This document shows positions 32,665-42,200 of a stretch of DNA of 64,000 nt, in pieces. The position numbers and the translations under genes were made by a program. Below the pieces are notes generated by a model. That model ran no database searches, had not been told where the DNA came from, and saw nothing but the letters and a program-made list of their open reading frames with translations. The stretch is from Streptomyces sp. TLI_171 (GTDB taxonomy: Bacteria; Actinomycetota; Actinomycetes; Streptomycetales; Streptomycetaceae). Location: the NCBI RefSeq assembly GCF_003610255.1, contig NZ_RAPS01000001.1, positions 4,898,001 through 4,962,000 on the forward strand, written 5' to 3'. Each line of letters starts with the position of its first letter. Position 1 is the stretch's first letter.

Positions 32665-32892
32665 ATGTCCGCTCTCGCTGAGGTCACTGGTTCCGTCGCT
32701 TCCATCGGCTACGGCCTCGCCGCGATCGGCCCCGGCATCGGTGTCGGTCTGATCTTCGGTAACGGTGTGCAGGCGATGGCCCGTCAGCCCGAGGCTGCCG
32801 GCCTGATCCGCTCCAACATGTTCATCGGCTTCGCCCTGACCGAGGCCCTCGCCCTGATCGGCATCGTCATGCCGTTCGTCTACGGCCAGTGA
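32665..32892 (+). CDS. atpE: F1Fo ATP synthase subunit c
   Basis: A 75-residue hairpin of two transmembrane helices; copies form the rotor ring. GPGIGVGLIFG is the Gly-rich packing motif of helix 1, RQPE the cytoplasmic loop contacting gamma/epsilon, and Glu60 in FIGFALTEALALIG the proton-carrying carboxylate. Without the Gln/Ser/Thr ligand set of sodium rings it is taken as H+-coupled. Spacing to atpF is 41 bp. Codon use has more T and A in third positions than most neighbours, as in highly expressed genes here. Confidence 0.97.
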   Translation: MSALAEVTGSVASIGYGLAAIGPGIGVGLIFGNGVQAMARQPEAAGLIRSNMFIGFALTEALALIGIVMPFVYGQ

Positions 32893-32933
32893 GCCAGGCG
32901 CACCGGTAGTCAATTCCGACGAAAGGTACTGAT

Positions 32934-33491
32934 ATGGCCCCCGAGGTTCTCCTCGCGGCTGAAGAGAAGATGAACCCTCTTCTCCCCGCGTGGCCCGAGG
33001 TCATCATCGGCCTGCTCTGCTTCTTCATCGTCTTCGGCCTCCTCGGCAAGAAGCTCCTCCCCAGCATCGAGAAGGTGCTGGAGGAGCGCCGTGACGCCAT
33101 CGAAGGCGGCATGAAGCGTGCGGAGACCGCTCAGGCCGAGGCCCAGGCCCTGCTCGAGCAGTACCGCGCCGAGCTCGCCGAGGCGCGTCACGAGGCCGCT
33201 CGGATCACCGAGCACGCTCGTGAGCAGGGCGCTGCCCTGATCACCGAGATGCGCGAGGAGGGCCAGCGCCAGCGCGAGGCCATCGTCGCCGCCGGCCACG
33301 CCCAGATCGAGGCCGACAAGAAGCAGGCGACCGCCGCCCTGCGCCAGGACGTGGGCTCGCTGGCCTCCCAGCTGGCCTCCCGGATCGTCGGTGAGTCCCT
33401 GGAGGACCACGCCCGCCAGAGCGGTGTCATCGACCGCTTCCTGGGCGAGCTGGAGTCCAAGGCCGCCGCTGCCCAGGGTGCGGCCAAGTGA
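32934..33491 (+). CDS. atpF: F1Fo ATP synthase subunit b
   Basis: The 185-residue peripheral stalk protein has a single N-terminal membrane helix (VIIGLLCFFIVFGLLG, about 23-38), then a long charged right-handed coiled coil (residues 45-150, rich in Glu, Arg, Ala and Gln) that dimerises and reaches subunit delta on F1. The ATG at 32934 is the first start after atpE with a GAAAGG ribosome site. Its stop overlaps the GTG of atpH (GTGA), so the two stalk subunits are translationally coupled. Confidence 0.96.
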   Translation: MAPEVLLAAEEKMNPLLPAWPEVIIGLLCFFIVFGLLGKKLLPSIEKVLEERRDAIEGGMKRAETAQAEAQALLEQYRAELAEARHEAARITEHAREQGAALITEMREEGQRQREAIVAAGHAQIEADKKQATAALRQDVGSLASQLASRIVGESLEDHARQSGVIDRFLGELESKAAAAQGAAK

Positions 33492-34303
33492 TCGGCGCGA
33501 GCCGTGAGGCACTCGCCGCCGGCCGCGACAACCTGGAGAGCCTGACCGACAACACTTCGGTGGACGCGGCCAAGCTCGCCGAGGAACTCGCTGCCGTCAC
33601 CACGCTGCTGGACCGCGAGGTCTCGCTGCGCCGCGTCCTGACCGACCCGTCCCGGTCCGGTCAGGACAAGGCCCAGCTGGTCGCCTCGCTGCTCGGCGGC
33701 CAGGTGTCCGGCGAGACCGTCGACCTGGTCTCCGGCCTGGTCCGCTCGCGCTGGTCCGGCCCGCGCGACCTGGTCGACGCGGTCGAGGAACTCTCCGCGT
33801 ACGCCGAGATCGTCGCCGCCGACAAGGCCGGCGCGCTGGACGACGTCGAGGACGAGCTGTTCCGGTTCGGCCGGGTGGTGGCGGGCTCGCACGAGCTGCG
33901 CGCCGCGCTGACCGAGCCGAAGGCCGACGCCGCCGCCAAGGCGACGCTGGTCCGCACGCTCCTCGGCGGCCGGGCCAACGCGGGCACCGTCCGCCTGGTC
34001 ACCAGCCTGGTCACCGTCCCGCGGGGCCGTAGCCTGGAGGGTGGCCTGGAGTCCTACTCCAAGCTCGCCGCCTCCCGGCGGGGCCGCGTGGTGGCCCTGG
34101 TCACCAGCGCCATCCCGCTGTCGGACAGCCAGAAGGACCGCCTCGCCGCCGCGCTGGCCGGTCTGTACGGCCGGCAGGTGCACCTGAACATCGACGTGGA
34201 CCCCGAGGTCCGCGGCGGCGTCCGGGTGCAGATCGGTGACGAGATCATCGACGGCACGGTCGCGAGCCGCCTCGAGGGCGCTCGTCAGGGCCTCGAAGGC
34301 TGA
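33488..34303 (+). CDS. atpH: F1Fo ATP synthase subunit delta
   Basis: The 271-residue protein is longer than the ~177 of E. coli delta but normal for actinobacteria, which carry an N-terminal extension. The delta/OSCP fold occupies about 80-271: RVLTDPSRSGQDKAQLV, LRAALTEPKADAAAKATLV and the C-terminal VDPEVRGGVRVQIGDEIIDGTVASRL are conserved. It links the b stalk to the top of alpha3beta3. GTG overlaps the atpF stop. A 154-bp gap with a small hairpin (CCGACC-CTC-GGTCGG near 34318) separates it from atpA. Confidence 0.95.
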   Translation: MIGASREALAAGRDNLESLTDNTSVDAAKLAEELAAVTTLLDREVSLRRVLTDPSRSGQDKAQLVASLLGGQVSGETVDLVSGLVRSRWSGPRDLVDAVEELSAYAEIVAADKAGALDDVEDELFRFGRVVAGSHELRAALTEPKADAAAKATLVRTLLGGRANAGTVRLVTSLVTVPRGRSLEGGLESYSKLAASRRGRVVALVTSAIPLSDSQKDRLAAALAGLYGRQVHLNIDVDPEVRGGVRVQIGDEIIDGTVASRLEGARQGLEG

Positions 34304-34457
34304 GCACCAGCACTATCCGACCCTCGGTCGGGCGTCGGTCCACACCAGGTGGGCCGGCAAAACGTACGGCCGGTTCACCCGACCCGGCCGAGAGTCGAGC
34401 ACTTGCGGCCCTCAATGGCGGGCCGAGGATCGCAAACTAGGAGAGCAGGGAAGCCTG

Positions 34458-36032
34458 ATGGCGGAGCTTACGATCCGTCCGGAGGAGATCCGGGACGCGC
34501 TGGCCGACTTTGTCCAGTCGTACCAGCCGGACGCGGCCTCGCGTGAAGAGGTCGGCACGGTCACCGAGGCCATGGACGGTATCGCGAAGGTCGAGGGCCT
34601 GCCCTCGGTCATGGCCAACGAGCTGCTGAAGTTCGAGGACGGCACTCTCGGCCTCGCGCTGAACCTCGACACCCGCGAGATCGGTGTCGTCGTCCTCGGT
34701 GAGTTCTCGGGCATCGAAGAGGGCCAGACGGTGCAGCGCACCGGCGAGGTCCTCTCCGTCCCGGTCGGCGACGGCTACCTCGGCCGTGTCGTGGACCCGC
34801 TGGGCAACCCGATCGACGGCCTGGGCGACATCGCCTCCACCGGCCGCCGCGCCCTGGAGCTGCAGGCCCCCGGCGTCATGGCCCGCAAGTCGGTCAAGCA
34901 GCCGCTGCAGACCGGCATCAAGGCGATCGACGCGATGACCCCGATCGGCCGCGGCCAGCGCCAGCTGATCATCGGTGACCGTCAGACCGGCAAGACCGCC
35001 GTCGCCGTCGACACGATCATCAACCAGCGCGACAACTGGCGCTCGGGCGACCCGGAGAAGCAGGTCCGCTGCATCTACGTCGCCGTGGGCCAGAAGGGCT
35101 CCACCATCGCGTCCGTCCGCGGCGCCCTGGAGGAGGCCGGCGCGCTGGAGTACACCACCATCGTGGCTGCTCCCGCCTCCGACCCGGCTGGCTTCAAGTA
35201 CCTCGCCCCGTACACCGGTTCGGCCATCGGCCAGGAGTGGATGTACGACGGCAAGCACGTCCTCATCGTCTTCGACGACCTGTCGAAGCAGGCCGAGGCC
35301 TACCGCTCCGTCTCCCTGCTGCTGCGCCGCCCGCCGGGCCGCGAGGCGTACCCGGGTGACGTCTTCTACCTGCACTCCCGCCTGCTGGAGCGCTGCGCCA
35401 AGCTGAACGACGCCCTCGGCGGCGGCTCGATGACCGGTCTGCCGATCATCGAGACCAAGGCCAACGACGTCTCGGCGTACATCCCGACCAACGTCATCTC
35501 GATCACCGACGGCCAGTGCTTCCTGGAGTCCGACCTGTTCAACGCCGGCATCCGCCCGGCCGTGAACGTCGGCATCTCGGTCTCCCGCGTCGGTGGCTCC
35601 GCCCAGATCAAGGCCATGCGCTCGGTCGCCGGCCGCCTGCGTCTGGACCTCGCCCAGTACCGCGAGCTGGAGGCGTTCGCCGCCTTCGGTTCCGACCTGG
35701 ACGCGGCCTCCAAGGCCCAGCTGGAGCGCGGTGCGCGCATGGTCGAGCTGCTGAAGCAGGGCCAGTACCAGCCGTTCCCGGTCGAGGAGCAGGTCGTCTC
35801 CATCTGGGCCGGCACCACCGGTCAGCTGGACGACGTCCCGGTGGCGGAGATCCGCCGCTTCGAGCGCGAGTTCCTGGACAACGTCCGCCTGGAGCACAAG
35901 GGCATCCTGGCCGGCATCGTCGAGACCGGTCTGCTGGAGCAGGGCACCATCGACGCGCTGACCGCGGCGATCGCCTCGTTCAAGCAGGGCTTCACCACGG
36001 CGGACGGCAAGCTGCTCTCCGAGCAGGCCTGA
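34458..36032 (+). CDS. atpA: F1Fo ATP synthase subunit alpha
   Basis: The 524-residue regulatory nucleotide-binding subunit of F1 has an N-terminal helix contacting delta, a beta-barrel to about 95, and a P-loop GDRQTGKTAVAVD near 172-184. Then come VFDDLSKQAEAYR with the Walker B Asp, and VNVGISVSRVGGSAQIKAM, the alpha signature with the catalytic-interface Arg (arginine finger). The C-terminal helical domain ends LLSEQA. ATG 34458 follows AGGGAAG; an apparent upstream extension of the frame overlaps atpH and is not used. atpG follows after 32 bp. Confidence 0.98.
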   Translation: MAELTIRPEEIRDALADFVQSYQPDAASREEVGTVTEAMDGIAKVEGLPSVMANELLKFEDGTLGLALNLDTREIGVVVLGEFSGIEEGQTVQRTGEVLSVPVGDGYLGRVVDPLGNPIDGLGDIASTGRRALELQAPGVMARKSVKQPLQTGIKAIDAMTPIGRGQRQLIIGDRQTGKTAVAVDTIINQRDNWRSGDPEKQVRCIYVAVGQKGSTIASVRGALEEAGALEYTTIVAAPASDPAGFKYLAPYTGSAIGQEWMYDGKHVLIVFDDLSKQAEAYRSVSLLLRRPPGREAYPGDVFYLHSRLLERCAKLNDALGGGSMTGLPIIETKANDVSAYIPTNVISITDGQCFLESDLFNAGIRPAVNVGISVSRVGGSAQIKAMRSVAGRLRLDLAQYRELEAFAAFGSDLDAASKAQLERGARMVELLKQGQYQPFPVEEQVVSIWAGTTGQLDDVPVAEIRRFEREFLDNVRLEHKGILAGIVETGLLEQGTIDALTAAIASFKQGFTTADGKLLSEQA

Positions 36033-36064
36033 GTCCGGTAGCGAGGGAAAGGACGTAGCGACCC

Positions 36065-36975
36065 ATGGGAGCACAGCTTCGGGTCTACAAGCGCCGCATC
36101 CGCTCCGTCACCGCGACGAAGAAGATCACCAAGGCGATGGAGATGATCTCCGCGTCGCGCATCGTCAAGGCGCAGCGCGCGGTGGCCGCCTCCACTCCGT
36201 ACGCCGATGAGCTCACCCGCGCGGTGACCGCGGTGGCCACCCGGTCCACCGCGAAGCACCCGCTGACCACCGAGAACCCGAACGCCACTCGGGCCGCCGT
36301 TCTGCTGATCACGGCGGACCGCGGCCTGGCGGGCGGTTACTCCACCAACGCCATCAAGCAGTCGCTGGCGCTCGCCGCCCGCCTCCGCGAAGAGGGCAAG
36401 GAGGTGGTCACGTTCATCGTCGGTCGCAAGGGCGTCGGCTACTACGGCTTCCGCAACCTTGAGGTCGCGAACTCGTGGACCGGCTTCTCCGACAAGCCGA
36501 CCTACGGTGACGCGAAGACGGTGGCCGCGGATCTGATCGAGGCCTTCACGGCGGAGACCGGCGGTGTGGACGAACTGCACCTGGTGTCGACCGAGTTCGT
36601 GTCGATGCTGACGCAGAACGCCATCGACAAGCGGCTGCTGCCGCTCCGCCTCGACGAGGTCGAGCTGAGCGACGGCGCCGCGGCGAAGAACCAGATCTTC
36701 CCGCTGTACGACTTCGAGCCGTCGGCGGAGGGCGTCCTCGACGCACTGCTGCCGCGGTACGTCGAGAGCCGGATCTACAACGCGCTGCTGCAGTCGGCTG
36801 CTTCCGAGCACGCCGCCCGCCGCCGCGCCATGAAGAGCGCGACGGACAACGCCGGCGAGCTCATCAAGTCGCTCACGCGGCTTGCCAACTCGGCCCGTCA
36901 GGCCGAGATCACCCAGGAAATCAGCGAGATCGTGGGCGGCGCGAACGCGCTGGCCGACGCTAGCGCGGGGAGCGA

Positions 36976-36979
<4 letters not shown>
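36065..36979 (+). CDS. atpG: F1Fo ATP synthase subunit gamma
   Basis: The 304-residue central rotor shaft has N- and C-terminal helices (RVYKRRIRSVTATKKITKAMEMISASR and AMKSATDNAGELIKSLTRLANSARQAEITQEISEIVGGANA, shown here in part) that form the coiled coil inside alpha3beta3, with a Rossmann-like middle (LITADRGLAGGYSTN). The length is normal. Its last codons overlap the atpD ATG by 4 bases (ATGA), coupling the two. The rotor turns with the c-ring and epsilon (atpC). Confidence 0.96.
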
Positions 36980-38427
<1,448 letters not shown>

Positions 38428-38443
38428 TCGTCGCGATGTACCG

Positions 38444-38482
38444 GTGAGGGGTGGTCCCCGGCTCTTGGGGGCCACCCCTCAC
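38444..38482 (+). terminator. Strong hairpin between atpD and atpC
   Basis: GTGAGGGGTGG pairs with CCACCCCTCAC, and continues inward through a G-U pair and CCCC/GGGG; 7-nt loop. It starts 16 bp after the atpD stop. No T tract, so it may terminate in part or mark mRNA processing. Confidence 0.7.
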
Positions 38483-38525
38483 GGCACAGAGCGGCTGTGA
38501 TCCCGGTCATCTCGGCGCCCTTCGT

Positions 38526-38555
38526 TTCATTCCGGGGGCGCGAGCCCGTTATTCT
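38526..38555 (+). promoter_or_regulatory. Possible atpC promoter
   Basis: TATTCT (38550-38555) with TTCATT 18 nt upstream (38526-38531), 50 bp before atpC and just after the hairpin. It would allow epsilon to be made separately. Confidence 0.4.
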
Positions 38556-38605
38556 TACCGAAACCGTGGAGTAGATCCGCGGCTTCAAGAGCCAAGGAGC
38601 CCACG

Positions 38606-38989
38606 TTGGCTGAGCTGCACGTCGAGCTGGTCGCAGCCGACCGCAAGGTGTGGTCCGGTGCGGCCACCATCGTTGTCGCCCGCACGGCCTCCGGTGACAC
38701 CGGCATCATGCCCGGCCACACCCCGGTGCTGAGCGTGCTGGAGACCGGCCCGGTCACCATCCGCACCGTCGACCAGGGCACCGTGATCGCCGCGGTGCAC
38801 GGTGGCTTCATCTCGTTCGCGGACAACAAGCTGTCGATCCTCGCCGAGATCGCCGAGCTGGCCGACGAGATCGACGTCGCCCGCGCCGAGCGTGCGCTGG
38901 AGAACGCCAAGTCCGAGGCCGACCTGCACGCCGAGCGTCGCGCCGAGGTTCGCCTGGTCGCCGCCGGCGGTCTGAAGGCGCATCACTGA
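38606..38989 (+). CDS. atpC: F1Fo ATP synthase subunit epsilon
   Basis: The 127-residue rotor subunit has an N-terminal beta sandwich (about 1-85; ELHVELVAADRKVWSG, GDTGIMPGHTPVLSVLETG) contacting gamma and the c-ring, then a C-terminal helical hairpin (IDVARAERALENAKSEADLHAERRAEV in part) that can inhibit ATP hydrolysis. The TTG start at 38606 follows AAGGAG with 7-nt spacing. It is 178 bp beyond atpD, past a hairpin and a promoter-like sequence. A terminator follows. Confidence 0.95.
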   Translation: MAELHVELVAADRKVWSGAATIVVARTASGDTGIMPGHTPVLSVLETGPVTIRTVDQGTVIAAVHGGFISFADNKLSILAEIAELADEIDVARAERALENAKSEADLHAERRAEVRLVAAGGLKAHH

Positions 38990-39002
38990 GCCTGGTCTCA
39001 GC

Positions 39003-39043
39003 GACGGTCCCGGGGACGCCTGAAGCGTGACCCCGGGACTGTC
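39003..39043 (+). terminator. Terminator at the end of the atp operon
   Basis: A stem of about 13 bp (GACGGTCCCGGGG with CCCCGGGACTGTC, one G-T wobble) with an inner CGC/GCG, beginning 14 bp after the atpC stop. Confidence 0.75.
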
Positions 39044-39110
39044 GTATCAGTTGGTAGGAATGAGCGGTCGTGGGTCGACCGCCACGGGGATGAAGGCAGC
39101 GAGGAGGTAG

Positions 39111-39617
39111 GTGAGCGTGGTCCTCGCCCTTGTGGTGTGCGCGTCGGTGGTGGTCCTCGCCGTCGCGGGGCTGGTCGGCTTCGCGGTACGCCGCCGCCTC
39201 ATCCAGCGCGTCGGCGGCACGTTCGACTGCTCCTACCGCTTGAAAATGCCGGCCGACGCCTCCACGCAGCCCGACCTCGACGAGAACGGCAAACCCACCT
39301 CAGCCCCGGTCCCGCAGACCGACGGCAAGGGGTGGGTTTTTGGTATCGGCCGCTACAGCGGCGACTCCATCGAGTGGTTCCGGGTGTTCTCCTACGCGCC
39401 CCGGCCGCGACGGGTGCTGCCTCGCACCGAGATCGAGGTGCTGGGCCGCCGCTACCCGCAGGGGCAGGAGGAGCTCGCGCTGCTCTCCGGCTCCGTCGTG
39501 CTGCGCTGCCTGCACAAGGGCGCGCCGCTGGAGCTGGCGATGAGCGACGACGCCCTGACCGGTTTCCTGGCCTGGCTGGAGGCCGCCCCGCCCGGCCAGA
39601 GGGTCAATGTCGCGTAG
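39111..39617 (+). CDS. DUF2550 membrane-anchored protein
   Basis: The 168-residue protein has one N-terminal membrane helix (VVLALVVCASVVVLAVAGLVGFAV) followed by a basic stretch RRRLIQRVGG and a soluble domain: GTFDCSYRL, GWVFGIGRYSGDSIEWFRVFSYAPRPRRVLPR and VLRCLHKGAPLELAM. This is DUF2550, conserved downstream of the atp operon in actinobacteria, function unknown. The C-terminal residues and the stop codon lie inside a repeat unit, so the tail is evolutionarily recent. GTG start with GAGGAGG. Confidence 0.9.
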   Translation: MSVVLALVVCASVVVLAVAGLVGFAVRRRLIQRVGGTFDCSYRLKMPADASTQPDLDENGKPTSAPVPQTDGKGWVFGIGRYSGDSIEWFRVFSYAPRPRRVLPRTEIEVLGRRYPQGQEELALLSGSVVLRCLHKGAPLELAMSDDALTGFLAWLEAAPPGQRVNVA

Positions 39618-39706
39618 CGACGAGACATGGGGGTCCCCCCGGCCGGAGGCTGGGGGAGTCGCGTAGCGACGAGACTTGGGGGTCCCCCGGCCGGAGGCTG
39701 GGGGGG
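39609..39706 (+). repeat. Two tandem ~49-bp repeat units after DUF2550
   Basis: Units at 39609-39657 and 39658-39706 are nearly identical, each GTCGCGTAGCGACGAGAC, then T/A-TGGGGGTCCCCC, then GGCCGGAGGCTGGGGG. Each unit folds into several hairpins (GTCGC-GTA-GCGAC; CCCCC..GGGGG). This resembles an intergenic palindromic repeat abundant in Streptomyces genomes. The first unit supplies the last codons and stop of the DUF2550 gene. Confidence 0.85.
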
Positions 39707-39733
39707 CGCGCAGGTCGGGGCAGTGAGCCGCCG

Positions 39734-39762
39734 TTAACACGCCGGGGGCCGCGCGCTAGGCT
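39734..39762 (+). promoter_or_regulatory. Promoter of the adenosyltransferase gene (leaderless)
   Basis: TTAACA (39734-39739), 17-bp spacer, TAGGCT (39757-39762), then 7 nt to the ATG at 39770. One of the clearest promoters in the window; the transcript should be leaderless. Confidence 0.6.
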
Positions 39763-39769
39763 GCCGGGC

Positions 39770-40342
39770 ATGGTGAACCTGACGCGCATCTACACCCGGA
39801 CCGGGGACGACGGCACGACCGCGCTCGGCGACATGAGCCGGACCACGAAGACCGACCCCCGGCTGATCGCGTACGCGGACACCAACGAGGCGAACGCGGC
39901 GCTCGGCGTGGCGCTGGCCGCGGGCGCGCTGGACGACGAGCTGGTGACGGTGCTGACCCGGATCCAGAACGACCTGTTCGACGTGGGCGCGGACCTGGCG
40001 ACGCCGATCGTGGCGGACCCCGAGTACCCGCCGCTGCGGGTCGAGCAGTCGTACGTCGACCGGCTGGAGGGGGAGTGCGACCGGTTCCTCGCGGAGCTGG
40101 ACAAGCTGCGGAGCTTCATCCTGCCCGGCGGGACGCCCGGCGCGGCGTACCTGCACCTGGCGTGCACGGTGGTGCGGCGGGCCGAGCGGGCGACCTGGGC
40201 GGCGATCGAGGAGCACGGGGAGAGCATCAACCCGCTGACCGCGAAGTACCTGAACCGGCTCTCCGACCTGCTGTTCATCCTGGCGCGGACGGCCAACAAG
40301 GAGCGCGGCGACGTGCTGTGGGTACCGGGCGGCGACCGCTGA
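39770..40342 (+). CDS. Cob(I)alamin adenosyltransferase, PduO type
   Basis: The 190-residue enzyme makes adenosylcobalamin from ATP and cob(I)alamin. N-terminal IYTRTGDDGTTALGD is the ATP loop. Helical-bundle motifs follow: FDVGADLATP, FILPGGTPGAAYLHLACTVVRRAERATW (Arg/Glu active-site residues) and KYLNRLSDLLFILAR. AdoCbl is the cofactor of methylmalonyl-CoA mutase, whose chaperone MeaB and partner epimerase are encoded 20 kb away. The start is leaderless with a TTAACA-N17-TAGGCT promoter. Convergent with the gene at 40350; a hairpin holds both stops. Confidence 0.95.
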   Translation: MVNLTRIYTRTGDDGTTALGDMSRTTKTDPRLIAYADTNEANAALGVALAAGALDDELVTVLTRIQNDLFDVGADLATPIVADPEYPPLRVEQSYVDRLEGECDRFLAELDKLRSFILPGGTPGAAYLHLACTVVRRAERATWAAIEEHGESINPLTAKYLNRLSDLLFILARTANKERGDVLWVPGGDR

Positions 40343-40356
40343 CGGTGCGTCAGCGG
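40336..40356. terminator. Bidirectional hairpin containing both convergent stop codons
   Basis: CCGCTGACG-GTG-CGTCAGCGG. The + strand TGA (40340-40342) and the - strand TGA (40350-40352) occupy opposite arms with the same spacing as at 11364-11376. Confidence 0.65.
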
Positions 40357-40886
40357 GTCTTCTCGCGCTTGGGGAAGACCGTGTAGCTGGCGGCGATCAG
40401 CAGGTTGATGCCGACCACCAGGCCCATCCGCGGGTACCAGGAGTCGAGGCCGGCGGTGCGGGCGCCGTCGCCGACCAGCCACTGGACGCCCGCGATCAGC
40501 GCGACCGTGACGACCGAGGCGAGTAGCGTGAGGGCGAACACGCCCCACTCGTAGCGGGCTCGCGGTGCACCGTACTTGGGCATTCCGGCGGGCTTCGGAC
40601 CGCCGGCCAGGCGGTGCGCGGCGTGGCCGTCCGCCCAGCGGACCAGGCGGTGGCCGTAGGCGAGCGAGAAGCCGACGTAGGCGGCGGCCAGGCCGTGCGT
40701 CCAGTCGGCGGTGGCGCCGCCGCGCAGGTCCGCGACGGTGGCGCCGAGGATCGCCAGGTCGACCACCGGGAGCAGCGCCAGCAGTACCGCGCCGGTGCGG
40801 CGCAGGCGCAGCGCGTAGCGGGCCAGCAGCCCGGCCGCCAGGACCACCCAGAAGCCGACCTCGCCGGCCACGATCAGGGAAACCAT
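40350..40886 (-). CDS. Integral membrane protein, unknown function
   Basis: The 178-residue protein has about five hydrophobic segments (MVSLIVAGEVGFWVVLAAGLLARY at the N-terminus; AVLLALLPVVDLAILGATV; FALTLLASVVTVALIAG; MGLVVGINLLIAASYTVF). A polar loop in the middle has GHRLVRWADGHAAHRLAGG. No catalytic motif recognised. ATG 40886 follows GGAGGAT. It is divergent from the histidine kinase gene (start 41010), so it could be a target or partner of that two-component system; this is only positional. Confidence 0.75.
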   Translation of the reverse strand: MVSLIVAGEVGFWVVLAAGLLARYALRLRRTGAVLLALLPVVDLAILGATVADLRGGATADWTHGLAAAYVGFSLAYGHRLVRWADGHAAHRLAGGPKPAGMPKYGAPRARYEWGVFALTLLASVVTVALIAGVQWLVGDGARTAGLDSWYPRMGLVVGINLLIAASYTVFPKREKTR

Positions 40887-41009
40887 GCTTCGATCCTCCC
40901 CGGGCGCGGGCGGGCCGTCATCGTCCGGGAAGTCGACGGGGGTGTCAGCCCTTCGTCGGACGGCGGGTCGTCCGACCGGTCGTTCCGGTACCGCGGAAGG
41001 AGTGCTGGG

Positions 41010-42200
41010 ATGGGCCTCGTGAGGCTCACCGACCGCCAGGAGGATCTGGCCATCGCCGCCGCCGGGCTGCTCGGCGGCCTGCTGCTGATCGCGTTCGGCG
41101 CGTACGACGCGCGGCCCGGCCTGCCGGTGTGGGCCGCGGTGCTGCCGCTGGCCGCGATGTCGGCGCTGGAGCTGGTGCGGCGGCGCTGGACGATCGGGGC
41201 GGTCTGCGCCGGCGGTGTGCTGTTCGGCCTGGCCGTGTACTTCGGCTCGGTGATGGCCACCCTGCTGATGTACACCGACCTGCTGTACGCGGCCACCCTC
41301 TACGGGCCGGCCCGGATGAGCAAGGTGCTGCAACTGACCGGCGCCGCGGCCACGCTGGTGCTGTCGGGGCTGTCCTGGCGGTACGGGTCGGTGCCCGGGG
41401 CGCTGCTGGTCGCGGTGTTCTGCGGGCTGATCTTCCTCGCCCCGGTCTGGACGGCCGACCTGCTGCGCCGGCACCGGGACCGCGCCGAGACGGAGCGGTT
41501 GCGGGCCGAACAGACCGCGCTGCTGGCCGAGTTGGACCGGCGCGGTGCGGTGGTCGCGGAGCGCGCCCGGATGGCCCGCGAGCTGCACGACGTGATCGCC
41601 AACCACCTGTCGGCGATCGCCATCCACGCCACCGGCGCGCAGGCGGTGGCGCGCCGTCAGCAGCGCGCCCAGGACGAGCCCCTGGTGGAGGCGCTGGCGG
41701 TGATCCGGGAGAACAGCGTGCAGGGCCTCGCCGAGATGCGCCGGATGATCGGTCTGCTGCGCGAGGCCGTCCCCGAAGAGCCGTACGCCGCACCGCGGTT
41801 GGCGGCGGTGGACGTGCTGCTGGAGCAGGCCGCCACCGCCGGCCGGACGGCCGGGCTGCGGTTCTCGCTGGAGGAGTGCGGCGAGCGCGGCGAGCTGTCC
41901 GCGCCGGTCGAGCTGGCCGCGTACCGGATCGTCCAGGAGTCGCTGACCAATGCCGTCAAGCATGCCGCGCCCGGCCCGGTGCGGCTGCGGATCGGCTACG
42001 GGGAGCGGGAGTTGGAGATCACCGTGGAGTCCGAGTACCGGGAGGGCGAGGGCCGGCCGGTGCCCGGGGCGAAGGCCGGGCTGGTCGGCATGGGCGAGCG
42101 GGCGCAACTGCTCGGCGGTGCGCTGAGCGCCGGGCCGGACGGGCCGAGGTGGCAGGTCCGGGCGGTGCTGCCGCGGACGGCGAGCGGGGAGCGCGAATGA
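41010..42200 (+). CDS. Two-component sensor histidine kinase (HisKA_3 type)
   Basis: The 396-residue protein has an N-terminal membrane region of five or six spans (about 12-155) with almost no extracytoplasmic domain, so it probably senses the membrane or a ligand within it. The dimerisation/phosphoacceptor helix is ERARMARELHDVIANHLSAIA with His193. The ATPase domain has the N box ESLTNAVKHA and G box GLVGMGERAQLLGG, but the usual DNG G1 box is VESEYREGEG, a divergent version. ATG 41010 follows GGAAGGAG. The cognate LuxR regulator overlaps its stop by 4 bases. Confidence 0.92.
   Translation: MGLVRLTDRQEDLAIAAAGLLGGLLLIAFGAYDARPGLPVWAAVLPLAAMSALELVRRRWTIGAVCAGGVLFGLAVYFGSVMATLLMYTDLLYAATLYGPARMSKVLQLTGAAATLVLSGLSWRYGSVPGALLVAVFCGLIFLAPVWTADLLRRHRDRAETERLRAEQTALLAELDRRGAVVAERARMARELHDVIANHLSAIAIHATGAQAVARRQQRAQDEPLVEALAVIRENSVQGLAEMRRMIGLLREAVPEEPYAAPRLAAVDVLLEQAATAGRTAGLRFSLEECGERGELSAPVELAAYRIVQESLTNAVKHAAPGPVRLRIGYGERELEITVESEYREGEGRPVPGAKAGLVGMGERAQLLGGALSAGPDGPRWQVRAVLPRTASGERE

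Noticed and set aside
34236..34457. N-terminal extension of atpA into atpH
   Set aside because: The open frame extends upstream, but the conserved alpha subunit begins at MAELTIRPEE with a ribosome site at 34458; the extension overlaps atpH.
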